The notes: generated by a model not told the origin, from the sequence alone. Counted from the stretch's first letter, positions 26,541-36,529 are shown. The stretch: DNA of 64,000 bases from Colwellia psychrerythraea 34H (GCF_000012325.1 NC_003910.7:2356001-2420000), one strand, 5' to 3'. Program-made: numbers and translations.

Positions 26541-28355
26541 ATGAAACAGCAAATAGTAGATATTACCGACAGAATTATAAAACGTAGTACTAAAACTCGT
26601 GCTGCATATTTAGCAAAAATTGATGCCGCAAAATCAGACACAGTTCATCGTGCCGGTTTATCATGTGGTAACTTAGCACACGGCTTTGCTGCTTGTGGAA
26701 AGGATGACAAGTCATCATTACGCGGCATAAATCATTCAGATATCGCTATTGTTTCTGCTTACAACGATATGCTTAGTGCTCATCAGCCATATCAGACATA
26801 TCCAGACATAATTAAAGCGGCAGTTAAAGAAGCTGGTGGCGTTGCACAATTTGCTGCGGGTGTCCCTGCCATGTGTGATGGTGTTACACAAGGCCAGCCG
26901 GGTATGGATTTAAGCTTGATGAGCCGTGATGTAATCGCAATGTCAACGGCTGTTGGTTTATCTCATAATATGTTTGACGGTGCATTAATGTTAGGCATCT
27001 GCGATAAAATAGTACCGGGCTTACTGATCGCAAGTATGACATTTGGTCATTTACCGACGGTATTTATCCCAGCAGGTCCTATGCCTTCAGGTCTGCCAAA
27101 CAAGGAAAAAGCTCGCGTTCGTCAGCAACATGCTAAAGGCGAAGTGGACGAAGTCGCATTGCTTGAGGCTGAATCTGCGTCATATCACTCTGCAGGTACT
27201 TGTACTTTCTTTGGCACCGCAAACTCCAATCAGTTAGTGGTTGAAGTCATGGGCTTACATTTACCTGGTGCATCTTTTATTGCCCCTAATACACAACTTC
27301 GTGAAGAATTAACAAAAGCTGCTGCTCGTCAAGCGACTCGTTTAACGCAACAATCGGGTAACTATCTGCCGATTGGGAAAATGGTTGATGAACGCTCGGT
27401 AGTTAATGCTATTGTAGCGTTACTTGCGACAGGCGGTTCAACTAACCTGACTATGCATATAATTGCTTTTGCTAAAGCGGCAGGCATTATTATTAACTTC
27501 CAAGACTTTAATGATCTTTCTGAAGCTGTTCCATTATTAACACGCATATACCCTAACGGCCATGCGGATATAAACCAATTTCAAGAAGCTGGCGGCATGG
27601 CGTTATTATTCCGAGAACTTATTGAAGGTGGGCTAGTATACGAAGATGTAGAAACTATCTGTGGTCGCGGTTTAACTCGATACACCAAAAAACCTGTTTT
27701 AGACAATGGTGAGCTTAAGTGGGTTGATTGCGTAGAAAAGTCACTTGATGATGAAATTATTGCAACCGTTGCTAAGCCATTTAGTTCTCATGGTGGTTTA
27801 CGAGTAATGAAAGGTAATTTAGGTGTTTCGGTTATTAAAACGTCATCACTTCGAGAAGGTAGCTTTGTCATTAAAGCACCTGCTGTTGTTTTTGAAGACC
27901 AACATGAATTACAGACTGCATTTGACGCAGGTGAGCTAGAAAAAGATTTTGTTGCCGTAGTAAGGTTCCAAGGCCCTAAAGCTCGTGGCATGCCTGAATT
28001 ACACAAATTAACGCCATTGTTAGGCGTACTTCAAGACAAAGGCTTTAAAGTTGCTCTCGTTACTGACGGACGTATGTCTGGCGCTTCAGGTAAGGTGCCT
28101 GCAGCCATTCATTTATGCCCTGAAGCACTCGATGGTGGTTTAATTGCTAAAGTTAAAAGTGGCGACATGATCAATGTAGATGGCGAAACTGGCGAACTTA
28201 CTCTATTAGTTGATGAAAAAGAATTAGCTTCACGTGAAGTTGCTCAGTTTCAAGTAAATGGTCATCATGAAGGTATGGGCCGTGAGCTATTTGGCTTTAT
28301 GCGTCGTAATTTGAGTTCAGCTGAAACAGGTGCGTGTTCGTTATTCGATTCATAA
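26541..28355 (+). CDS. edd: Phosphogluconate dehydratase
   Basis: This 604-residue [4Fe-4S] dehydratase converts 6-phosphogluconate to 2-keto-3-deoxy-6-phosphogluconate, the first committed Entner-Doudoroff step. IlvD/Edd motifs include LSCGNLAHGFAACGKDDK, SAYNDMLSAHQPYQTYP and AMCDGVTQGQPGMDLSLMSR (cluster Cys). GTCTFFGTANSNQLVVEVMG (cluster Cys) and VTDGRMSGASGKVPAAIH follow. It is third in the HexR-controlled operon, 63 bp after pgl. Confidence 0.96.
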   Translation: MKQQIVDITDRIIKRSTKTRAAYLAKIDAAKSDTVHRAGLSCGNLAHGFAACGKDDKSSLRGINHSDIAIVSAYNDMLSAHQPYQTYPDIIKAAVKEAGGVAQFAAGVPAMCDGVTQGQPGMDLSLMSRDVIAMSTAVGLSHNMFDGALMLGICDKIVPGLLIASMTFGHLPTVFIPAGPMPSGLPNKEKARVRQQHAKGEVDEVALLEAESASYHSAGTCTFFGTANSNQLVVEVMGLHLPGASFIAPNTQLREELTKAAARQATRLTQQSGNYLPIGKMVDERSVVNAIVALLATGGSTNLTMHIIAFAKAAGIIINFQDFNDLSEAVPLLTRIYPNGHADINQFQEAGGMALLFRELIEGGLVYEDVETICGRGLTRYTKKPVLDNGELKWVDCVEKSLDDEIIATVAKPFSSHGGLRVMKGNLGVSVIKTSSLREGSFVIKAPAVVFEDQHELQTAFDAGELEKDFVAVVRFQGPKARGMPELHKLTPLLGVLQDKGFKVALVTDGRMSGASGKVPAAIHLCPEALDGGLIAKVKSGDMINVDGETGELTLLVDEKELASREVAQFQVNGHHEGMGRELFGFMRRNLSSAETGACSLFDS

Positions 28356-28377
28356 TCAATAAGAACAGATAACGACT

Positions 28378-28403
28378 AAGGAGTTGCATTTGACTCCTTT
28401 TTA
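28378..28403 (+). terminator. Hairpin with T run between edd and eda
   Basis: AAGGAGT and ACTCCTT pair across a loop of about 8 nt and run into TTTT. The stem is modest, so it probably attenuates transcription or separates edd and eda expression rather than blocking it. Confidence 0.6.
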
Positions 28404-28477
28404 TAATTAACCAGATAAAGAACTCAGCGACTATTTACCCTTTAGGTTAAGTATCGCCAAGAAAATAAAGAGGAATT

Positions 28478-29125
28478 ATGACAGTATCAAAAAATTGGCA
28501 AATTATGCCAAAGGACCTTTTCAACATGGGGCCTATTGTTCCTGTATTAGTAATCAACAACGTTGAAGAGGCGTTACCGATTGCGGAAGCATTATTGACT
28601 GCAGGCATTAAAGTATTAGAAGTAACTTTACGCACGTCGGCAGCACTTGAAGTGATCAGTGCTATTGCAAAGGAATTACCAGAAGCCATTGTGGGCTCAG
28701 GTACAGTTACCAACCGTCAGCAATTGCAGCAGTCTTATGATGCGGGTGCTAAATTTGCTATCAGCCCAGGTTTAACAAAAGATTTATTACAAGCGGGTAA
28801 TGAGGGTAAAATTGCGTTAATTCCAGGTATATCTTCTATTTCTGAGCTTATGGACGGTGCAGATTATGGTTATGACCATTTGAAATTTTTCCCTGCAGAA
28901 GCTTCGGGTGGCGTTAATGCTATTAAATCAATTGGTGGGCCTTTCCCTGATATTCGTTTTTGCCCTACAGGCGGTATAAACCTAGGTAATGTGCGTGATT
29001 ATTTGGCTTTACCGAATGTTGTTTGTTGTGGTGGTTCATGGTTAGTTTCAAATAGTATTGTAGAAAACAAAAATTGGTCTGAAATCACCAAATTAGCTAA
29101 CCAAGCATTAGCACATGTAAAATAG
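28478..29125 (+). CDS. eda: 2-keto-3-deoxy-6-phosphogluconate aldolase
   Basis: This 215-residue class I aldolase splits KDPG to pyruvate and glyceraldehyde 3-phosphate, completing the Entner-Doudoroff route. The catalytic Glu lies in VLEVTLRTSAALEVI. The Schiff-base Lys lies in DHLKFFPAEASGGVNAIKSIGGPF, and the phosphate-binding loop is FCPTGGINLGNV. AGAGGAATT precedes the ATG. It is separated from edd by a weak terminator-like hairpin and ends at a strong terminator. Confidence 0.96.
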   Translation: MTVSKNWQIMPKDLFNMGPIVPVLVINNVEEALPIAEALLTAGIKVLEVTLRTSAALEVISAIAKELPEAIVGSGTVTNRQQLQQSYDAGAKFAISPGLTKDLLQAGNEGKIALIPGISSISELMDGADYGYDHLKFFPAEASGGVNAIKSIGGPFPDIRFCPTGGINLGNVRDYLALPNVVCCGGSWLVSNSIVENKNWSEITKLANQALAHVK

Positions 29126-29166
29126 ACCTTGTGATAATTTAACTTATTACTCGTTAATGAACATAA

Positions 29167-29204
29167 AAAAGGCCAGTCATTAAAATAATGACTGGCCTTT
29201 TTTT
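29167..29204. terminator. Strong terminator after eda
   Basis: AAGGCCAGTCATT and AATGACTGGCCTT pair around a short A-rich loop, with A6 before and T7 after. It lies between converging eda and the GYF_2-like gene and probably serves both. Confidence 0.92.
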
Positions 29205-29244
29205 GGTTATTATAGAACTAGCTATAAAGATGACAGTAATGTTT

Positions 29245-30186
29245 TTAGTGGTTGTTTTGTGCCATTTTTAAACGTTCAGCCATTGATAATGGTTGATCAT
29301 TGCTTTTGTTGACTTCCACTGTTTTGACTTCCACTTTTTCAGGCTTCTTCGCTTTCTCTACTTTTTTGTCACCTTTGAAGACAGATTTCATCATGTTCTT
29401 CATACTGTTGATACTTTCAGCAGCCATTCTATTACCAAGATCAACGTCAACTGTCATTCGATTACCGTATTGGATATCAACGTCAGGTGGTGTTATTTTT
29501 TTATCTGGTACAGGTGTAGCTTTTACAGTTTCAATTGGTTGTTCTGCTTTGGCTTCTTCTATATCAACACGCTTATGAGGTGTTGCTAGCTTTTCTTGAG
29601 CCAGCTTAGATTTACTAATTTGTGCTTCATCACTTTCACTAGTGCTGATGTCTTGCATCGCTAGTGCACTTGGTTTACAAGAGGGCATAAAGATGTCATT
29701 AGAGCTCATTCTTCGATCAAAGTCGTCGACAACTTCAGTCATTTCTTTTCCTGCTATATGCACAGCATCTTTAACTTGTGATAACTTTCGGTTTAAGCCT
29801 TTATGTTTTTTCTCAATATTATCAATAGCATCTTTGACATTATCATTTAAGTTTTGTGTTAAGGTTTTATAGTCTTCAATTTGTTTTTCAAATTTACCTA
29901 GAGATGACTGACTATGGTTAATACTATCGTCAATTGAGGCCAACTTTGATACTAAGCGTTGCTTTTTAGCTATGAATTTGTCAGAAATTTCTTTTGGAAT
30001 TAACGGAGCCTGCACTGTAACTGGTAATATATCGGCAAACTCACTAATACAATTGACGGGTTTCCATTGAGTAAATGAAGGGTGCCAGCCATATACATTT
30101 GGGTTACTCGCTAAATAATCTTTTGCCCCGTCTAAGTCGAATGGGGCAGTTACTTCGCCATTATTTGAAAAAAACCATTTTTTCAT
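29245..30186 (-). CDS. GYF_2-domain coiled-coil protein, long paralogue
   Basis: This 313-residue protein has an N-terminal GYF_2/DUF4339-like domain of about 50 residues (MKKWFFSNNGEVTAPFDLDG, NVYGWHPSFTQWKPV). A predicted coiled coil spans about residues 75-155 (QRLVSKLASIDDSINHSQSS, EKQIEDYKTLTQNLNDNVKD). A low-complexity linker follows, and then a tail in which YGNRMTVDVDLGNRMAAE repeats the GNRM motif. A Lys/Glu-rich C-terminus ends in MAERLKMAQNNH. There is no signal peptide or membrane helix. GYF_2 domains bind proline-rich partners or act at membranes. It lies 83 bp after a shorter paralogue; function unknown. Confidence 0.7.
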   Translation of the reverse strand: MKKWFFSNNGEVTAPFDLDGAKDYLASNPNVYGWHPSFTQWKPVNCISEFADILPVTVQAPLIPKEISDKFIAKKQRLVSKLASIDDSINHSQSSLGKFEKQIEDYKTLTQNLNDNVKDAIDNIEKKHKGLNRKLSQVKDAVHIAGKEMTEVVDDFDRRMSSNDIFMPSCKPSALAMQDISTSESDEAQISKSKLAQEKLATPHKRVDIEEAKAEQPIETVKATPVPDKKITPPDVDIQYGNRMTVDVDLGNRMAAESINSMKNMMKSVFKGDKKVEKAKKPEKVEVKTVEVNKSNDQPLSMAERLKMAQNNH

Positions 30187-30269
30187 CGTAAATACTCTTA
30201 TCTGTGAACTTTAGTTTATATAATTAATATGATGAACCACTTAGCGGGTAAGTAACCAACGAGTAGTGA

Positions 30270-30701
30270 TTAATAATCCGTTTTAATTACGTTAGCTAGA
30301 TTTTTCTGTAAAGCCGCATATTGCTCTTCAATTGTCTTAACTACCGCTCTAACTTCTTCAGTTAAGTTATGAGCAATTTGGCCATAATTATCTAACTCAG
30401 CATCTATTTCATATAAAGAATCTGAAGTGATTTTTATAGTCTTATCAATACGGTCTAATGTTGTAATTAATTCTTTTTCTTCTCCAATTAAACCATCAAT
30501 CAGATCTTTTGGGATCTCTATTGGAGGAGGTGGTGGTGTCATTGATACTTCAAATTCATCAATACAACTAACAGGAACCCAATGCGTATATGAAGGATGC
30601 CAGGCATATAAATCAGGATTCTTTGAAACTAATTCATTTGATTCTTTTAACTCTAAAGGACCTGTTACTTTACCATTGTCTGAAAAAAACCATTTTTTCA
30701 T
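30270..30701 (-). CDS. GYF_2-domain coiled-coil protein, short paralogue
   Basis: This 143-residue protein shares with the downstream gene the N-terminus MKKWFFSDNGKVTGPLELKE and YAWHPSYTHWVPVSCIDEFE. It then has a TPPPPPIEIPKDLIDGLIGEE linker segment and a coiled coil (about residues 75-140). It lacks the long C-terminal tail of the 313-residue paralogue. The five-proline run is a possible ligand for a GYF-type domain, including its own paralogue's. The pair arose by tandem duplication and is probably co-transcribed. Function unknown. Confidence 0.68.
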   Translation of the reverse strand: MKKWFFSDNGKVTGPLELKESNELVSKNPDLYAWHPSYTHWVPVSCIDEFEVSMTPPPPPIEIPKDLIDGLIGEEKELITTLDRIDKTIKITSDSLYEIDAELDNYGQIAHNLTEEVRAVVKTIEEQYAALQKNLANVIKTDY

Positions 30702-31014
30702 AATAATTATTACTCTCTTTTAAATCTATTACGTCACTATTAAATTAAGTAACGATAATGCCTGATCTTATTTATAAACAGCGAGTTTTCAACTACCCAC
30801 CATTTAACGCCAGCCTAAGGCAACAGTCAAGCTATTTTGTTAATGATAAGTTATAGCCTTGTATAGCGTTTCCTGATCATAAGATAAATGATTTGTTATG
30901 CTGATGCGCTATTATAAATAGCATGATTTAAAATATGAATTAACAAAATTTTGTATGAATTATCTTACTCGGCCTTAATTAAGAGTCTTTATCAAAATCA
31001 GGTGAAATTCAGAC
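30702..31014. other. Intergenic region upstream of the GYF_2 gene pair
   Basis: About 310 AT-rich bp lie between the rne terminator and the start of the GYF_2 pair, which is transcribed leftwards. It must contain that promoter. I see no RNA gene or clear operator; the short open frame entering at 30951 on the plus strand has no coding features. Confidence 0.45.
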
Positions 31015-31053
31015 AAAAAAAAGCCAGTTATAATTTTTATAACTGGCTTTTTA
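31015..31053 (-). terminator. Intrinsic terminator of rne
   Basis: AAAAGCCAGTTATAA and TTATAACTGGCTTTT form a 15-bp stem with a TTT loop. On the minus strand it is followed by a run of about eight U residues, 20 bp past the rne stop. Confidence 0.9.
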
Positions 31054-31072
31054 AGTTTAACGTACGTTTATT

Positions 31073-34000
31073 CTATGGCTTAGTTGCCTGCGCACTACTA
31101 CGATTTACCACATCAGCAATAATAGCTGTTCTACCTGACGACTGATGAACATGTCGTTCACTGTCAGCCATAAAGTTTGTTGGTATATCTTTAATAGTCG
31201 TGATTGTTTCTGTTTTAGTCATTGGTGCTTTTGCATGGCCAGATAGACGGTTAGCTTTTTTAACTTGTCTTGCTAACTTTTTATCTTTAGGTGCGGCTTT
31301 CTTGACTGCAGAGGATGCTTTCTTAGCAGGCTTAGGAGCTACAACTTTATCTTCTTGCGTTGCAATAACAGTTTCCGCAACTTCAACGCTTTTAGCAACT
31401 GGTGCAGTATCATTTACTGTTTCTTGCTTAACAGTTTCAATAGCTGGACTTGTAACATCCGTTTCAACTGGAGCGGCGGCATTCGCCTCTTTTACTTCAG
31501 GAGATTCTTCTGTCGTTACAACAACGTCTTGTTTTTGCTCTAACGGCAACTCTTGCTGAACTTCAGTCACTTGCTCAGCAACATCTGCTGTGGAAACTTC
31601 TTCTTCAGTTTTCGTTGTATCAAGCTCTTTGGTGTCATTTAACGGCACATCAATAACCGTTTCAACTGCTTCAGTTTCAACTGCTTTAGTTTCAACAGGT
31701 GCTGCTGCAATTGTTTCAACCGCAACTTCTTCAGTTGAAGTAACCACTACTTCTTGTTCAGTAACAGAAGTTGCAGGATAACGTGCTTCTACTGACTCAT
31801 CGGTAGTTATATTTTCAGTCGTTAATGCCTGATCCTGTTGTGTAGCTTCAGAATTATTTTCAGCATTGTTACGACGACGACGTTGACCATTTGCTCTTAA
31901 GTGTCTTGGAGAACGTCTATTACGTGGTTTATCATCGTTAGTTGCTACAACCTCTACATTCTCAACAGCAGGAGTATTAACCTGTTCAATTTCAGGGGTA
32001 CTAACTACAGCTAATTTTTCAGTTGTTTCGATGACTTTATCTGTCGGTGTTACACGTATTTTTTTACGATTGTTCCTACGTTGACGACGTTCAGTATTCT
32101 TCTCTTCTTTAACAACTTTTTCTTTATCAACAGCGATAGTTTTACGAGGCTGTCTCTTAGGTTTATTGACTTCTTCATCGCGACTAGGACGAGTATCTCT
32201 TGCTTCATTTTCTTTTTGAATAGGACGATTAGTAGCATCTTCGCCATTACGATCGTTACGGTTACGGTTATTGCCACGATTGTTGCGACGCTTAGCTTGC
32301 TGGTTTCCACGTCTTTCTTGTGGTTTTTTAGGTTGTTGAGTAGTACTTACTTCTTTAACTTCTTCAACCACTTCTTCAGCAACAAAGAGGCTCTTTAACC
32401 AACCAAAGAATCCACTAGGTTTCGTTTGTTTGGATACCGTAGTTATTTCCGCTTTTACTGGCGACTCATCGGCTTTAGGAGCACGTGTTGGTGAAGTCAT
32501 ACCTTGAATCAAAGGTTCATCACGTTTAGCCGCAACTTTATCAAACTTAGGCATTTTAGCTTCTTCAAGTTCAGCTTTCTTTACCGGTAATTCATAACTT
32601 GCTTCTACGATAGTTTCATCATTTTTAACACGCAGAACTTCGTATTGCGGAGTATCCATATGTGGATTAGGAATGATCAAAACTCTTACATTATGATGTT
32701 TTTCAACATGCATCACTGAGCGACGTTTCTCATTTAATAAGTAGGTTGCAACAGGTACAGGTACTTGTGCTTGTACATGTAACGTATTTTCCTTTATCGC
32801 TTCTTCTTCCATTAATCGTAATATAGATAACGCTAAAGATTCAACACCACGAACATGACCTGTACCACTACAACGAGGACATACACCTTGGCTTGTTTCA
32901 CCAATTGAAGGACGTAAACGTTGGCGAGACATCTCTAATAAACCAAAGCGAGAGATTTTACCAAGCTGAATACGTGCTCTATCTTGATGAACTGAATCAC
33001 GCATTCTATTTTCTACTTCACGTTGATGACGAACAGGTGTCATATCGATAAAGTCAATAACAACCAAGCCACCTAAATCACGTAAGCGAAGTTGACGAGC
33101 AATCTCTTCAGCAGCTTCTAAATTGGTATTAAAGGCAGTTTCTTCAATGTCACTACCTTTAGTTGCACGTGCTGAGTTAATATCTATAGAAGTCATTGCT
33201 TCAGTAGGGTCAATAACAATTGATCCGCCAGAAGGTAAGCGTACTTCACGTTGGAAGGCCGTTTCTATTTGAGTTTCAATTTGATAATGCGTAAATAAAG
33301 GTACATCACTGGTATATAGCTTTATTTTATTTAAGAAGTCAGGACGAACGACCTCAATGTGTTTTTTAACACTTTCAAACGTTTTAGGACGATCAATTAA
33401 TACTTCACCAATATCACGACGTAAATAGTCACGAATAGCACGTAAAATCAGGTTGGTTTCTTGATGAATTAAGAAAGGAGCAGGGCGACTTTTGCCTGCA
33501 TCACTAATCGCTTGCCAGTGATGTAAAAGGACACTAAGATCCCATTTTAATTCTTCGTAATCTTTACCTACGCCAGCAGTTCTTACAATTAAGCCCATGC
33601 CTTTAGGTAAATCTAGTTTGCTCAACGAAGCTTTTAACTCGGTGCGTTCATCACCTTCAATACGACGTGAAATACCACCAGCACGTGGGTTGTTTGGCAT
33701 TAATACTAAATAACTACCAGCAAGACTAATAAAGGTAGTAAGAGCCGCGCCTTTTTGGCCACGTTCTTCTTTATCTATCTGAACGATAACTTCTTGGCCT
33801 TCGTGTAATACTTCTTTAATGTTAGGGCGGCCTTGAAATGTATAGCCTTTAGGGAAGTATTCACGTGCGATTTCTTTCATTGGTAAGAAACCATGGCGAT
33901 CGGCACCATAATCAACAAAAGCAGCTTCTAGAGAAGGCTCAATACGTGTGATTTTAGCTTTATAGATATTAGATTTTTTTTGTTCGTGACCTGGACTTTC

Positions 34001-34087
34001 AATATCTAAATCGTAAAGTTTTTGGCCATCTACTAGTGCTACGCGCAATTCTTCTGATTGGGTAGCGTTAATTAACATACGTTTCAT
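31073..34087 (-). CDS. rne: Ribonuclease E
   Basis: This 1004-residue endonuclease is the core of the RNA degradosome. The N-terminal catalytic half has an S1 domain ([20 protein letters not shown], about residues 42-61), the catalytic Asp in [12 protein letters not shown] and IDFIDM, and the zinc-link CPRCSGTGH near residue 402. A short amphipathic segment, [10 protein letters not shown], near residue 560 matches the membrane-targeting helix position. Arg-rich RNA-binding patches follow near 600 and 740, then a long acidic, Glu/Val/Thr-rich region and a Lys-rich C-terminus. The scaffold half differs from E. coli, as is usual. It diverges from rluC and has a long structured leader. Confidence 0.97.
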   Translation of the reverse strand: MKRMLINATQSEELRVALVDGQKLYDLDIESPGHEQKKSNIYKAKITRIEPSLEAAFVDYGADRHGFLPMKEIAREYFPKGYTFQGRPNIKEVLHEGQEVIVQIDKEERGQKGAALTTFISLAGSYLVLMPNNPRAGGISRRIEGDERTELKASLSKLDLPKGMGLIVRTAGVGKDYEELKWDLSVLLHHWQAISDAGKSRPAPFLIHQETNLILRAIRDYLRRDIGEVLIDRPKTFESVKKHIEVVRPDFLNKIKLYTSDVPLFTHYQIETQIETAFQREVRLPSGGSIVIDPTEAMTSIDINSARATKGSDIEETAFNTNLEAAEEIARQLRLRDLGGLVVIDFIDMTPVRHQREVENRMRDSVHQDRARIQLGKISRFGLLEMSRQRLRPSIGETSQGVCPRCSGTGHVRGVESLALSILRLMEEEAIKENTLHVQAQVPVPVATYLLNEKRRSVMHVEKHHNVRVLIIPNPHMDTPQYEVLRVKNDETIVEASYELPVKKAELEEAKMPKFDKVAAKRDEPLIQGMTSPTRAPKADESPVKAEITTVSKQTKPSGFFGWLKSLFVAEEVVEEVKEVSTTQQPKKPQERRGNQQAKRRNNRGNNRNRNDRNGEDATNRPIQKENEARDTRPSRDEEVNKPKRQPRKTIAVDKEKVVKEEKNTERRQRRNNRKKIRVTPTDKVIETTEKLAVVSTPEIEQVNTPAVENVEVVATNDDKPRNRRSPRHLRANGQRRRRNNAENNSEATQQDQALTTENITTDESVEARYPATSVTEQEVVVTSTEEVAVETIAAAPVETKAVETEAVETVIDVPLNDTKELDTTKTEEEVSTADVAEQVTEVQQELPLEQKQDVVVTTEESPEVKEANAAAPVETDVTSPAIETVKQETVNDTAPVAKSVEVAETVIATQEDKVVAPKPAKKASSAVKKAAPKDKKLARQVKKANRLSGHAKAPMTKTETITTIKDIPTNFMADSERHVHQSSGRTAIIADVVNRSSAQATKP

Positions 34088-34428
34088 AGTTTGTCGGACT
34101 CATTTTTAGTCACAACACACCATTTGCTTAGGACACAAAGCAATCTGTTTTTCTGGTAACAGCAATTTGTCAACCTCACGGTTGTCACGGTTAACCTGTC
34201 ATAAAACCAGGTTAAGCTGTTATAAATTCTGATTGTTTTTTATATCACCGCCTTTTACTTAAATAGGCAATGCTAATTTATTTCTTTATGTGCTCAGCCT
34301 GTGTGCTGTGCAAAATACCAGCGCATTTGCTCTGGTATTATTTTATAATAATTGCTTTATGGTGCTGGGCTAATAACAAATTAAAATCAAAATGTTAAAA
34401 CTGTTTATGCTTCGTTGACAATCTACAA
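34088..34428 (-). promoter_or_regulatory. Structured rne 5' leader
   Basis: From the inferred start near 34428 the leader would be about 340 nt, close to the long rne leader of E. coli. Three perfect hairpins are visible: 34314-34339 (AATACCAG/CTGGTATT), 34191-34215 (TTAACCTG/CAGGTTAA) and 34171-34184 (CAACC/GGTTG). E. coli RNase E autoregulates through such leader hairpins. The sequences are not recognisably the same, so the role is inferred from position. Confidence 0.6.
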
Positions 34429-34435
34429 CGGGTAA

Positions 34436-34465
34436 ATTATCAAAAGTGATACTTTACTGTGTCAA
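34436..34465 (-). promoter_or_regulatory. Probable sigma-70 promoter of rne
   Basis: On the minus strand TTGACA (34465-34460) and GATAAT (34441-34436) are separated by 18 bp. The -35 is a perfect consensus match and the -10 has five of six. Transcription would start near 34428. Confidence 0.65.
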
Positions 34466-34778
34466 TTAATGCAATAGGCCGTACTATCAATATGTCTTTT
34501 TTCTATTTTTTTAACGCTTCATAGGTGCAGTTAATAAAATGAATTTTCGCATATAGATGTGGCCGCAGTTTGCCTCTTACGTCTCTCTTTAAAGCTTCTA
34601 AGGTTAAATTGTTACGTTGATTAGCCTTGTATGATTCTTTCATATGGCTACTTAATCCGCTGTTAGCGTTAAATATCAACTAATAACCCTTTTATTATCC
34701 CACTATCCTTAGTGTTTAGCCAACAAAAAAGGGAGTTAATTACATTATTAGCTAAATAAAGTGTGTTAAACTGCAGCC
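34466..34778. other. Intergenic region before rluC
   Basis: These 313 bp lie between the rne promoter and rluC and have no open frame of note. A plus-strand TTGACA at 34415-34420 could be an rluC -35, but no convincing -10 follows at normal spacing. No Shine-Dalgarno precedes the rluC ATG. Confidence 0.4.
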
Positions 34779-35861
34779 ATGAAAGAAACTAAGACTCAAA
34801 AAGCCAATCACGTGCCTAAAATTAAATTAAAGACCAAACATCACTCAGTTGTAAAAAAGCCCCAACAGAAAAAAATCACGCCTGAAAAACCCGTTCAAGA
34901 GAAAATCGCTCCTGAGCCTGAAAAGCCAAAAGTACGCTTTATTACCATAGATAGTGAAGATGCAGGGCAGCGTATTGATAATTTTTTATTAAGAACACTT
35001 AAGGGAGTTCCTAAAAGTCACCTTTATCGTTTAATGCGTAAAGGCGAGATAAGAGTTAATAAAAAACGGATCAAACCTGTTTATAAATTACTTATCGATG
35101 ATGAAGTACGTATTGCTCCTATTAGAGTTTCAGAAGAAAAAGATGCAGTGTCAACGGGATTACACATAGTAGCTAATCTAGAAAAACAAATTCTTTTTGA
35201 AGATGACCGATTAATTGTTATCAATAAACCATCAGGTATGGCTGTACATGGTGGTAGCGGCTTAAGCTTTGGATTGATTGAAGCGCTACGTGCGTTAAGA
35301 CCAGAAGCGCGAATGTTAGAACTCGTCCATAGATTAGACAGAGATACCTCTGGTTGCTTAATGGTCGCCAAGAAGCGTTCGACCTTGCGTCATTTGCATG
35401 AACAGTTTCGTGATAAAAATGTACAAAAGTTTTATCATGCGTTAGTGAAAGGTCACTGGCCGACTAAGTTAACTCGCGTTACTGATGCACTAAAGAAAAA
35501 TGATTTGAAATCAGGCGAACGAGTGGTAGTTGTCGATAACCAACTAGGAAAAGAGTCTGAAACACGTTTTAGAGTGTTGGAACGTTATCGTGGTGCAACA
35601 CTGGTGAGAGCTTTTCCTGTAACGGGAAGAACACATCAAATACGAGTTCACTGTCAAACGAGTGGTCACTCTATTGCTATGGACGCAAAATATGGTCATG
35701 AAGAGTTTGACGAGCAAATGAAAAGCAAAGGGTTGAAACGCCTTTTCTTACATGCAGCGAGTATTGAATTTACTCATCCAAACACGGAGCAGCGATTAAA
35801 AATTGAAGCACCGCTTGAAGCTAGTTTAGAGAAACTATTGTCTAAGTTAGTTAAAGAGTAA
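34779..35861 (+). CDS. rluC: 23S rRNA pseudouridine synthase RluC
   Basis: This 360-residue enzyme forms pseudouridines 955, 2504 and 2580 in E. coli 23S rRNA. An N-terminal Lys/Pro-rich extension of about 45 residues, absent from E. coli RluC (319), precedes the S4 domain (GQRIDNFLLRTLKGVPKSHL). The catalytic Asp is in LVHRLDRDTSGCLMVAKK, and FPVTGRTHQIRVHCQTSGHS is the second signature. The divergent rne-rluC arrangement is as in E. coli. The extension could be an RNA-binding tail. Confidence 0.94.
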   Translation: MKETKTQKANHVPKIKLKTKHHSVVKKPQQKKITPEKPVQEKIAPEPEKPKVRFITIDSEDAGQRIDNFLLRTLKGVPKSHLYRLMRKGEIRVNKKRIKPVYKLLIDDEVRIAPIRVSEEKDAVSTGLHIVANLEKQILFEDDRLIVINKPSGMAVHGGSGLSFGLIEALRALRPEARMLELVHRLDRDTSGCLMVAKKRSTLRHLHEQFRDKNVQKFYHALVKGHWPTKLTRVTDALKKNDLKSGERVVVVDNQLGKESETRFRVLERYRGATLVRAFPVTGRTHQIRVHCQTSGHSIAMDAKYGHEEFDEQMKSKGLKRLFLHAASIEFTHPNTEQRLKIEAPLEASLEKLLSKLVKE

Positions 35862-35866
35862 TCCAT

Positions 35867-36529
35867 ATGGCGATGTACAAATTAGTTATCTTTGATTGGG
35901 ATGGCACTTTGATGGATTCTATTGCTCGTATTGTGTCATCAATGCAAGCGGCAGCCGATCACTGTCAGTTAACCATACCTACAGTCAAGGGTGTAAAAGA
36001 TATCATTGGCCTAAGTTTACCTAAAGCTCTTGATATCTTATTCCCGGGGGCTTCTCAAAGCCAAACTACAGCATTGCTTGAGCAATATAAATTTCAATAT
36101 GTTGAAGGTGATAATACTCCAGCACCTTTATTTGAAGATGCTCTATCGTTATTAAAAGCACTTAAGGATAATAATAGATTGTTAGCTGTGGCAACAGGTA
36201 AAGGCCGTGATGGTTTACAACGAGTCTTTTCGGCTACCCAAACTGAACATTTCTTTCATGCGTCACGCTGTGCAGATGAGGCACTTTCTAAACCTGACCC
36301 ACAGATGTTATTGAGTTTATTAGCAGAGCTGAGTGTTGAGCCAGAGCAAGCGGTTATGATTGGAGATACTAATCATGATATGCAAATGGCTCAAGCAGCG
36401 GGTATTGATAGAATAGGCATTACCTTAGGTGTGCATGATCGAGAGATATTAAACCACTATCAACCAATAGCCGTTGTTGACTCCCTTATCGAGTTACAAC
36501 AGTTATTATTACCAGTAGTAGAACACTGA
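35867..36529 (+). CDS. HAD-superfamily phosphatase (phosphoglycolate phosphatase-like)
   Basis: This 220-residue hydrolase has the HAD motifs FDWDGTLMDS (nucleophile and acid Asp), AVATGKGRDGL, a conserved Lys in LSKPDPQML and VMIGDTNHDMQMA. The helical cap between motifs I and II makes it subclass IA, like Gph. Substrate is unknown. It starts 5 bp after the rluC stop, so it is in the same operon. Confidence 0.88.
   Translation: MAMYKLVIFDWDGTLMDSIARIVSSMQAAADHCQLTIPTVKGVKDIIGLSLPKALDILFPGASQSQTTALLEQYKFQYVEGDNTPAPLFEDALSLLKALKDNNRLLAVATGKGRDGLQRVFSATQTEHFFHASRCADEALSKPDPQMLLSLLAELSVEPEQAVMIGDTNHDMQMAQAAGIDRIGITLGVHDREILNHYQPIAVVDSLIELQQLLLPVVEH

Noticed and set aside
29293..29872. Plus-strand frames opposite the GYF_2-like gene
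   Set aside because: Low-complexity Phe/Ser-rich translations of the antisense strand of a Lys/Glu-rich gene; no ribosome-binding sites.
31200..32398. Several plus-strand frames opposite the rne 3' half
   Set aside because: They are antisense shadows of the Glu/Val/Thr- and Arg-rich scaffold region of RNase E, with no starts or motifs of their own.
34415..34446. Plus-strand TTGACA as an rluC promoter
   Set aside because: No -10 hexamer follows at 16-18 bp with adequate match, and the leader would be about 340 nt. It overlaps the rne promoter region on the opposite strand and is not listed as a feature.
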